Assembly (NCBI GenBank): GCA_030670615.1
Contig: DAOVBJ010000070.1
Span: 1 to 5,686 of the forward strand
Source: Candidatus Bathyarchaeota archaeon
GTDB lineage: Archaea > Thermoproteota > Bathyarchaeia > RBG-16-48-13 > GCA-020355125
Reading direction: 5' to 3'
Length of the DNA: 5,686 nucleotides
Shown in pieces: positions 1 through 4,871 of this stretch. The notes under the pieces are model-generated. The model was not told where the DNA came from. It searched no databases and worked only from the letters and a program-made list of their open reading frames with translations. Each line of letters begins with the position of its first letter. Position 1 is the first letter of the stretch. The translations under genes were made by a program, and so were the position numbers.

Positions 1-690
1 CAAATTATCCCCGTCGTCGGGGTTATCATCATCTTGGTGTTTTGGAAACTCGTTGAAGACCGACCCCCGGACACGAGGCAGCAAGCAATCCGTGACGCCA
101 GTATCAACCCAACGGACAGTAAGAAGTTTAGCGTGACGACGCCGCTGCTGATTCTGATCTTCGGCATATCCATCTTCTCATTGGGAAATCTACTACGTTA
201 TGTTCCTCTGTTTCTCTCAGACGCCTATGGAGAAAATGTTGTTTGGGCAGGGGTTCTGACGAGTATCATGTATGCTGTCGGGAGTGCGTCGTCATTAGTT
301 GGAGGAGTAGTATCCGACAAGTTTGACAAGGTCACAATAATGGTTGGCTCGTTGATCGTGTCGGGCCTCGCAACGATTCTCCTGGCTGTCGGCCAGTTCT
401 CCCCAATACTGTTGTTACTCGTGCTTATCCTCTATGGCGTGGCACGATACTTTCCTGTTCCCGCCCAGCATGCGCTGTCCAGTATCGCCGCCGCCGGTCA
501 CCCTCAAGGCATTGGATTCTCATATACCGGCATCGCCCTCGGACAAATCTTCTCCGCCCCCTTAATCGGATACTTCATCGATGTCCAAGGAGCGCGATGG
601 GCCTTTCTTGTATGCAGCGTCTTTCCCTTCATCTCCGGAGCAATCATACTGATGTTAAAAAAGGTGAAGATATCCACAATAGCTAACTAG
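1..690 (+). CDS. MFS transporter, C-terminal half (5' end cut by window)
   Basis: The reading frame is open from the first base, so this is the 229-residue C-terminal part of a larger protein; the TTG at 34 lies inside a membrane helix and is not the start. Numbering from the first codon, hydrophobic helices lie at about 1-17 (end of TM6), 45-70, 78-103, 112-131, 133-153, 168-192 and 199-219, the six-helix C-terminal domain of the major facilitator superfamily. A charged linker (about 18-43, beginning KLVEDRPPD) separates TM6 and TM7. The sequence GGVVSDKFDK at 101-110 is the expected copy of MFS motif A in the loop after TM8. The protein is an inner-membrane secondary transporter, probably a proton symporter or antiporter. 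The substrate cannot be read from this half. Nearby sugar-acid enzymes make an organic or sugar acid plausible, but the gene is convergent with its neighbour and not in their operon. An efflux role is equally possible. Confidence 0.85.
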   Translation, partial: QIIPVVGVIIILVFWKLVEDRPPDTRQQAIRDASINPTDSKKFSVTTPLLILIFGISIFSLGNLLRYVPLFLSDAYGENVVWAGVLTSIMYAVGSASSLVGGVVSDKFDKVTIMVGSLIVSGLATILLAVGQFSPILLLLVLILYGVARYFPVPAQHALSSIAAAGHPQGIGFSYTGIALGQIFSAPLIGYFIDVQGARWAFLVCSVFPFISGAIILMLKKVKISTIAN

Positions 691-710
691 CGTTTTAGAA
701 CAAGTGAACA

Positions 711-718
711 AGCTAGCT
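711..718. repeat. AGCTAGCT palindrome, copy 1
   Basis: Perfect 8-bp palindrome 20 nt after the transporter stop codon. Near-copies flank it: AGCTAACT overlaps the stop codon at 681-688 and AGCTATCT lies at 763-770. The other exact copies in the window are at 1853, 4230 and 4819. Confidence 0.5.
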
Positions 719-759
719 AGGAGAAGCTTAAGGCAACACTCCATGAATATATCTTTGTC

Positions 760-783
760 AGTAGCTATCTAACTGTTTTTTTT
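760..783 (+). terminator. Poly-T terminator of the transporter gene
   Basis: An imperfect inverted repeat (AGTAGCTATCTAACT, 760-774) runs into eight T residues at 776-783, about 90 nt after the transporter stop. Archaeal RNA polymerase terminates on such T-runs with or without a hairpin. It separates the transporter from the convergent PLP-enzyme gene. On the minus strand no comparable T-run is visible after that gene's stop at 845. Confidence 0.5.
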
Positions 784-844
784 ATTATGTTTAATAAATT
801 CCTTAATTTGATCGCTGTTTAACCATAATTAGGCTCTCCCGATT

Positions 845-1897
845 TTACATGGGGGACCAAGGAGGTTTCACCCAAGATGATTCGCCTTTCTTAATGAAGG
901 CTTTTATGGGATTTTTGTATGGGAATAGAGCTGCTGTCCCGCCAGTGTGGAGGAAAAGGACGTTGTCTTCCTTTTTGAAGTAGTTCTTTCCAATGAGGTC
1001 TATAAGTCCAGTCATAGCCTTGCCGGTATAAACTGGGTCCAGAAATATTCCTTCGGCTTTAGCCACTAGATTGATGGTCTCCACGACTTCCTTGGAAATT
1101 ACCCCGTAGCCTTCCCCAACGTATTCGTCGAATACGTTTACGTCTTCCTTTCCTAGGGGAAGGCTGATCTCAAAGAACTTCGCTGAAGTGACTGCAAGCC
1201 TTGCAATGGCTTCAACCCTGTTTTCGGATTTGCTGACGCTTATCCCTAGAACTTTTATTCCTGTGTTGAAGGCCTTGGCTCCCAGGATTAAGCCTGCTTG
1301 GGTTCCTCCCGACCCAGTTGCATGAATGATGTAGTCTATCTTTATTCCCCTCTGGTAGCATTGGGTGAGAATTTCGAGTACAGCGTTGATGTAACCTGCG
1401 ACTCCTAAGGGAGTTGAACCGGCAAATGGTATGATGTATGGTTTACGCCCCCTCAACCGTAAATCCTCAGCTAACTCGTTCATTAATTCATCTGCCTTAG
1501 ACCGGGATGGAACAACCTTGATTTCTGAACCGAGGAGGAAGTGGAGGAGGTGGTTTCCATCGTATTCTTCGGGATCATAGCCTTCTCGGGGGCCCTGTTT
1601 GACGAGGATGATGTCCATTCCCAGTCGTTTTGCTGCACACGCTGTTTGGGTACACCAATTGGAATGAAAGCCTGCACTTGTAATAATGGTGTCGGCTTTC
1701 TGGTTCTTTGCGTCGGCCATGAGGCACTCAAGTTTTCTCGTTTTGTTGCCCCCGAAGCCTAAACCTGTCTCGTCGTCTCTCTTGATGAAAATTCTTGGAC
1801 CACCCAGCTGCTTCGAGAGGTTGCGCATTCCCTCAAGAGGAGTTGGTAGGTTAGCTAGCTTTATCCGTGGTAAAGTTTCTATTCGCATTCCAATCAT
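845..1897 (-). CDS. PLP-dependent D-cysteine desulfhydrase-family enzyme
   Basis: Cytosolic fold-type II PLP enzyme of the D-cysteine desulfhydrase/ACC deaminase family, 350 aa from this start against about 330-340 usual. The PLP lysine is K52 in GGNKTRKLE. The serine loop is HSNWCTQTA (78-86), with the conserved Ser at 79. The phosphate-binding loop is TGSGGT (194-199). C-terminal motifs are DPVYTGKAM (287-295) and HTGG (317-320). ACC deaminase has Glu and Leu at the positions held here by T291 and T318, so D-cysteine desulfhydrase-like chemistry (D-cysteine to pyruvate, sulfide and ammonia) is favoured; the related L-cysteate sulfo-lyase activity is a possible alternative. The loop is unusual: the family mostly has QSNH or QSNQ followed by an Arg, here H, W and T. 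Start: ATG 1897 fits the TATA box at 1923-1932, which predicts transcription from about 1901. TTG 1909 would lie upstream of that, and ATG 1888 is a second candidate. Divergent from the sugar-acid operon. Confidence 0.85.
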   Translation of the reverse strand: MIGMRIETLPRIKLANLPTPLEGMRNLSKQLGGPRIFIKRDDETGLGFGGNKTRKLECLMADAKNQKADTIITSAGFHSNWCTQTACAAKRLGMDIILVKQGPREGYDPEEYDGNHLLHFLLGSEIKVVPSRSKADELMNELAEDLRLRGRKPYIIPFAGSTPLGVAGYINAVLEILTQCYQRGIKIDYIIHATGSGGTQAGLILGAKAFNTGIKVLGISVSKSENRVEAIARLAVTSAKFFEISLPLGKEDVNVFDEYVGEGYGVISKEVVETINLVAKAEGIFLDPVYTGKAMTGLIDLIGKNYFKKEDNVLFLHTGGTAALFPYKNPIKAFIKKGESSWVKPPWSPM

Positions 1898-1922
1898 CAC
1901 TTCATTCAAAAGATGGTGCTCG

Positions 1923-1932
1923 TTAATATATT
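1923..1932 (-). promoter_or_regulatory. TATA-box promoter of the PLP-enzyme gene
   Basis: On the minus strand the sequence reads AATATATTAA, a good archaeal TATA box. Its centre near 1927.5 predicts initiation around 1900-1903, just before ATG 1897, so the mRNA would be nearly leaderless. A weaker TATA-like element (TTCTTAAATC, about 1957-1966) would give a leader of some 35 nt. Inference from spacing alone. Confidence 0.5.
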
Positions 1933-1971
1933 CGAGCCTCTTAGAGAGAGATAGTTGATTTAAGAAAGTAG

Positions 1972-1983
1972 TTATCTAGATAA
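1972..1983. promoter_or_regulatory. Candidate operator between divergent promoters
   Basis: TTATCTAGATAA is a perfect 12-bp palindrome. Its centre (1977.5) is about 50 bp from each of the two divergent TATA-like boxes (near 1927.5 and 2028.5). Dyads of this kind in a divergent region are typical binding sites for dimeric archaeal regulators of the Lrp/AsnC, TrmB or MarR type. One site could govern both the PLP-enzyme gene and the sugar-acid operon. No regulator gene is in the window, so the partner is unknown. Confidence 0.4.
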
Positions 1984-2023
1984 ATCCAAAATAGGTTTCT
2001 GAAAATCATTTCGTTTGACTTCA

Positions 2024-2033
2024 TTTATTTTAA
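2024..2033 (+). promoter_or_regulatory. TATA-like promoter of the sugar-acid operon
   Basis: TTTATTTTAA within a T-rich tract (2023-2039) is the best TATA-like element before the TTG start at 2116. It predicts initiation near 2053-2058 and a leader of about 60 nt containing an AGGAGG motif (2062-2067) and the functional-looking GGTGG just before the start codon. Confidence 0.35.
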
Positions 2034-2103
2034 TTTTTACATAAGCATGAAGCATCAAATAAGGAGGCTAATAAGGAAGTTACGTCATAGTTAGTCTACG
2101 TGG

Positions 2104-2111
2104 AAAGGTGG
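2104..2111 (+). promoter_or_regulatory. Ribosome binding site deciding the TTG start
   Basis: AAAGGTGG ends 4 nt before TTG 2116. The GGTG core complements the 16S rRNA 3' end in the register common in archaea (GGAGGTGATC). It supports TTG as the start: the next in-frame ATG is far downstream (codon 108), after conserved N-terminal strands of the barrel. Confidence 0.6.
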
Positions 2112-2115
2112 TTTT

Positions 2116-3030
2116 TTGAGTCTACAAAAAACGTATAGAGGAATATTCACAATTCCGTCCACGCCATTTCGGGAGGATGGTGAAATTGATGTACCTAGTT
2201 TCCGTCGTTTAATTGATTTCTGCATTGAATGTGGGGCACATGGCCTTGTTTTTCCCGTAAACGCCAGTGAATTCACTTCGTTAAGTGATATAGAGCGTTT
2301 CGAATTATCTGAAGTGCTAGTTGATCAAAACGCGGGTCGTTTACCAGTGGTCATTGGTGTAGCAGGTGTGTCACAGGAAGCAGCAGCCAAGTTTGCCAGG
2401 CACGCTCATGACATTGGTGCTGACTGTGTTATCGCGATGCCACCTTATATACGTAGGAGTCAATTACCTGAAAGACTGATTTTTGATTATTACAGTAAAA
2501 TATCAGATGAGGCACAGATGCCTGTTTTCATTCAGAACTATGTGCCACCAATTGGAACGGATATGTCTCCAAAATTCGTACTTAAGCTTTGTCGTGAAAT
2601 CGAGCATGTCAAATATATTAAGGAAGAGACGGTGCCCAGTACCATCCGACTTAGTTCCATTATACAAGGAAATGATGGCTCGTGTAAAGGTGTCTTCGGT
2701 GGTGCTGGTGGACGCTACCTTATTGAAGAGTACCGGCGTGGTGTCTGTGGAAACATGCCTGGCTGTCATGTTACTGACGTAGTGGTCGCTTTCTGGAACG
2801 CTTTGGAAGCGGGTGACGAAAAGCATGCAACATACATCTACAAAGAGTTGACGCCCTTATTCTTCTTTGAACGTCAATTGAGGGGATGTTATAAAGAAGT
2901 CCTCTATCGGAGAGGTGTCATCGACTGCCCACTCAAACGTAATGGTGTAATGCCTTTGGACGATGTCTCTTCTAAATACTTGGATGACATTCTGGATGAA
3001 CTTACACCCCTCATGTCTTGGAAAAAATAA
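2116..3030 (+). CDS. DHDPS/KDG-aldolase superfamily lyase (aldolase or dehydratase)
   Basis: A 304-residue class I (Schiff-base) TIM-barrel lyase of the dihydrodipicolinate synthase/N-acetylneuraminate lyase superfamily. The Schiff-base lysine is K169 in YIKEE. The usual YNxP tyrosine segment appears as QNYVPP with Y142. The glycine-rich GGAGG is at 195-199. The GTTGE loop of true DHDPS is replaced by VNASE (48-52), losing the Thr pair of the proton relay, so lysine biosynthesis is unlikely. As I recall them, L-2-keto-3-deoxyarabonate dehydratases show the same layout: a NxSE loop, an AMPPY segment (here 107-111), a QD/QN segment and a K-x-ET region. KDG aldolases belong to the same superfamily. 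I infer action on a 2-keto-3-deoxy sugar acid, either retro-aldol cleavage to pyruvate plus an aldehyde, or dehydration to a ketoglutarate semialdehyde. It is followed 40 nt later by an acid-sugar dehydratase, which would supply that substrate. Start is TTG with a good GGTGG site. Confidence 0.82.
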   Translation: MSLQKTYRGIFTIPSTPFREDGEIDVPSFRRLIDFCIECGAHGLVFPVNASEFTSLSDIERFELSEVLVDQNAGRLPVVIGVAGVSQEAAAKFARHAHDIGADCVIAMPPYIRRSQLPERLIFDYYSKISDEAQMPVFIQNYVPPIGTDMSPKFVLKLCREIEHVKYIKEETVPSTIRLSSIIQGNDGSCKGVFGGAGGRYLIEEYRRGVCGNMPGCHVTDVVVAFWNALEAGDEKHATYIYKELTPLFFFERQLRGCYKEVLYRRGVIDCPLKRNGVMPLDDVSSKYLDDILDELTPLMSWKK

Positions 3031-3070
3031 GAGTATCCAAACAATGCGTGGGTATGGATGTAGATAAGAG

Positions 3071-4210
3071 ATGAAAATAGTTGATTATAAGACGTTTGTA
3101 GTCGGGAATCCCTGGAAAAACTGGCTTTTTGTTAAGCTGTATACCGATGAAGGGGTCACGGGCTTGGGTGAGGCTACGGGCGGTTTAGCGACTAAGCCGC
3201 ATCAAGCCGACATTGAAGAACTGGCTCGCTTTTTTATCGGTGAAGACCCAAGTCACCCCGATAAAGTCTGGTATAAAATGTATAAAGGCCGGTTCTTACA
3301 GCCATCTAGAGGAATGAGTGGCGTTGAACTGGCCTGTTGGGATATTCTAGGTAAAAGTTTAGGCTTACCTGTTTGGCAATTGCTTGGTGGCAAGCACAGA
3401 GACCGATTACGCGTTTATGCGAATGGGTGGTATACGGGTCCACGAGAACCAGAGTTCTTCGCTGAAAGCGCTGCTCAAATGGTTAAAAGGGGGTACACAG
3501 CTCTAAAATTTGATCCCTTTGGTGGAGTATATCGTCAAATCGATTTGGTGAACGAGCGAAAAGCAATCAGCATAGTTCAAAGCGTCCGTGAAGCCGTTGG
3601 ACCGGACGTTGACATCTTAATTGAGGGACATGATCGTTTCAGCGTCTCCTACGCCATTCGCATTGGCAGAATGCTTGAAGAATTCAAACCCATGTTTTTT
3701 GAGACGCCATTGAATTCATTGGAATTATCCGCAACCATCGAAGTTTCTAGAGCAATTATGGTACCTGTGGCCCTCGGTGAACGATTTGAGAGGATTGGCC
3801 AGTTTGCAGACTTATTGCCTCATCGAGTCATTGATATCATTCAACCAGAAGTGATACATCTTGGATTGTCAAACATAAAGAAAGTATGTGGGATGGCTGA
3901 AGCTTTCGAAGCTCTCGTAGCCAGTCATCAAGCTCAGAGTCCCCTTTGCACCGCGATAAATGCGCATCTACATGCTTCAATTCCAAACTTTTTAATTCAT
4001 GAGAACTTTGATGACTCCCTTGAGCCGTGGACATGGGATGTTTTAAAAGGTGTCCCTCGCGTCGAAAAGGGGTATCTTACCGTGTCTGACACACCCGGAT
4101 TCGGCGTAAAACTAGATGAAAAAGAAGCATTACATCATCCTTATGGTCCAAAAAAGTTCCTACGGCTTTTTGAAGAAGGATGGGAGACACGTAGTCCATC
4201 GAAGAACTAA
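3071..4210 (+). CDS. Enolase-superfamily acid-sugar dehydratase (galactonate/gluconate dehydratase-like)
   Basis: A 379-residue member of the mandelate racemase/muconate lactonizing enzyme group, full length. The N-terminal capping domain covers about 1-115 (NWLFVKLYTDEGVTGLGEAT at 17-36, GVELACWDILGK at 84-95). The barrel carries Mg2+ ligands E185, E211 and E237 in the contexts EGH, FET and GER. General base/acid candidates are H187 (the E-x-H, equivalent to D-x-H of galactonate dehydratase) and H286 (VASHQAQSPL). The barrel ends with NFLIHE (306-311). The His pair and absence of a KxK motif on the second strand (KFD, 146-148) place it near D-galactonate dehydratase and the Sulfolobus-type gluconate dehydratase. 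The expected reaction is beta-elimination of water from an aldonate to a 2-keto-3-deoxyaldonate. Substrate is not determinable: hexonates and pentonates all fit. Probably co-transcribed with the lyase gene 40 nt upstream. A TAA codon at 3065 just before ATG 3071 excludes an upstream start; the ribosome binding site is weak. Confidence 0.87.
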   Translation: MKIVDYKTFVVGNPWKNWLFVKLYTDEGVTGLGEATGGLATKPHQADIEELARFFIGEDPSHPDKVWYKMYKGRFLQPSRGMSGVELACWDILGKSLGLPVWQLLGGKHRDRLRVYANGWYTGPREPEFFAESAAQMVKRGYTALKFDPFGGVYRQIDLVNERKAISIVQSVREAVGPDVDILIEGHDRFSVSYAIRIGRMLEEFKPMFFETPLNSLELSATIEVSRAIMVPVALGERFERIGQFADLLPHRVIDIIQPEVIHLGLSNIKKVCGMAEAFEALVASHQAQSPLCTAINAHLHASIPNFLIHENFDDSLEPWTWDVLKGVPRVEKGYLTVSDTPGFGVKLDEKEALHHPYGPKKFLRLFEEGWETRSPSKN

Positions 4211-4226
4211 CTATCCTAATACTCCA

Positions 4227-4244
4227 TTTAGCTAGCTGGCTAAA
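4227..4244 (+). repeat. Hairpin containing AGCTAGCT copy 2
   Basis: TTTAGC (4227-4232) and GCTAAA (4239-4244) form a 6-bp stem, extendable by one T-G pair around an AGCT loop. It begins 16 nt after the dehydratase stop and includes the exact AGCTAGCT at 4230-4237. It is followed by AAGGGGG rather than a T-run, so it looks like a 3'-end stabiliser or processing hairpin more than a terminator. Confidence 0.45.
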
Positions 4245-4404
4245 AGGGGGAGAATTAGCCATCAAGTATAGCATTTAGATAGGAGGTCTCTAGAGAGTTG
4301 AGTGAGAGAAGCTTCTTGACAGGAAAAGGCGAATTAAGATAAAATATGGGCTGATTCTATTGAGCATTTGGCCTCTTAAGTAGAAGAATGAGTTCATCAA
4401 CTAT

Positions 4405-4416
4405 TATTTTTGTTTT
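4405..4416 (+). terminator. T-rich tract, possible operon terminator
   Basis: ATTTTTGTTTTC is the first strong T-run after the dehydratase stop at 4210 and ends 26 nt before the cupin TATA box. If it terminates the operon, the transcript carries a 3' UTR of about 200 nt (4211-4405). I find no tRNA, no recognisable RNA family and no convincing ORF in that stretch; it holds the hairpin, an AGGAGGT motif (4281-4287) and a TCTCTAGAGA palindrome (4287-4296). Confidence 0.35.
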
Positions 4417-4442
4417 CGTAGATTTGTATTTCTTCGTTCAAT

Positions 4443-4453
4443 AAATATTTAAA
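4443..4453 (+). promoter_or_regulatory. Archaeal TATA box of the leaderless cupin gene
   Basis: AAATATTTAAA is centred at 4448, so initiation is expected around 4473-4477, at or just before ATG 4477. No GGTG or GGAG motif precedes the ATG. Together this indicates a leaderless mRNA. The box is flanked symmetrically by the inverted repeat GTTCA (4436-4440) and TGAAC (4457-4461), whose centre coincides with that of the TATA box; a repressor bound there would block TBP. Confidence 0.65.
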
Positions 4454-4476
4454 GAATGAACTTGGATTAACGTATT

Positions 4477-4818
4477 ATGTTGGATAATTTGTCCTTTAAT
4501 CTTAATGATGTAGAATGGACTCAATTTGAGAAAGGCAATGCAAAAGGTATTTACGTGAAGGATTTGGACCCGGCTGGGTCAATCGATAAGTTTACAATAA
4601 AATTAATGAAGGTTAAACCTGGTGGTGAGTTCCCACCCCACGTTGATCCTTACTCTCATCTCTTCTATCTAATTAAGGGAGTGGGTGAAGGATTGTTAGG
4701 AGAAAATGTGTACCGGATAGAGATGGGGCACGTTACTTTTGTTAAGGCTGGTTTACGACATGGATACCGAAATATTGGTGAGGAAGACATGTATCTGCTC
4801 ACTACGAACATACCTTGA
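4477..4818 (+). CDS. Small single-domain cupin protein
   Basis: A 113-residue cupin of the compact metal-binding type. Motif 1 runs from G50 to G68 with H55, D57 and H61, which corresponds to G(X)5HxH(X)3E(X)6G with Asp for the second His and His for the Glu. Motif 2 runs from G84 to N99 with H95 and a Lys (K90) where Pro is usual. Likely metal ligands are H55, H61 and H95, perhaps with D57. Such small cupins include sugar isomerases, dioxygenase-like enzymes and ligand sensors; no specific activity can be assigned. It sits downstream of the sugar-acid operon but has its own leaderless promoter, so it is a separate transcription unit. A role as an isomerase or lactone-handling accessory to the sugar-acid genes is only a guess. 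Its AT-rich composition matches the operon and not the GC-rich gene to its right. Confidence 0.8.
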   Translation: MLDNLSFNLNDVEWTQFEKGNAKGIYVKDLDPAGSIDKFTIKLMKVKPGGEFPPHVDPYSHLFYLIKGVGEGLLGENVYRIEMGHVTFVKAGLRHGYRNIGEEDMYLLTTNIP

Positions 4819-4826
4819 AGCTAGCT
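4819..4826. repeat. AGCTAGCT palindrome, copy 4
   Basis: Exact copy starting on the base after the cupin TGA stop and preceding its T-run. The remaining copy (1853-1860) lies inside the 5' part of the PLP-enzyme gene. Confidence 0.5.
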
Positions 4827-4832
4827 AGACGA

Positions 4833-4841
4833 TTTTTGTTT
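4833..4841 (+). terminator. T-run terminator of the cupin gene
   Basis: TTTTTGTTT begins 15 nt after the cupin stop codon in the 53-nt gap between convergent genes. It fits an archaeal intrinsic T-run terminator. On the minus strand the gap has no T-run, so the propeller gene must end differently or read through. Confidence 0.5.
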
Positions 4842-4871
4842 AGCGACAGTTAGGCTCCGGGGATACATGCC

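Noticed and set aside
845..1897. ACC deaminase (acdS) assignment
   Set aside because: The Glu and Leu that define ACC deaminase are both Thr here (DPVYTGK and HTGG).
1884..1900. GTGATGA on the minus strand as box C of a C/D small RNA
   Set aside because: It lies in the start region of the PLP-enzyme gene and I find no box D, C' or D' at suitable spacing.
2047..2094. Short basic ORF (15 codons from ATG 2047) in the leader of the sugar-acid operon
   Set aside because: No ribosome binding site before the ATG, the predicted transcription start lies after it, and nothing supports translation.
2116..3030. Lysine-pathway dihydrodipicolinate synthase (dapA)
   Set aside because: The GTTGE loop and YNxP motif are replaced, and the partner gene is an acid-sugar dehydratase rather than a lysine gene.
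4298..4342. 14-codon ORF from TTG 4298 behind AGGAGGT
   Set aside because: Too short and the start is weak; reported only as an orphan ribosome-binding-like site.
829..4857. TTAGGCTC shared at 829 and 4850, each just beyond the 3' end of a minus-strand gene
   Set aside because: Only 8 bp in two copies with different flanks; could be chance, although both are near minus-strand stops.
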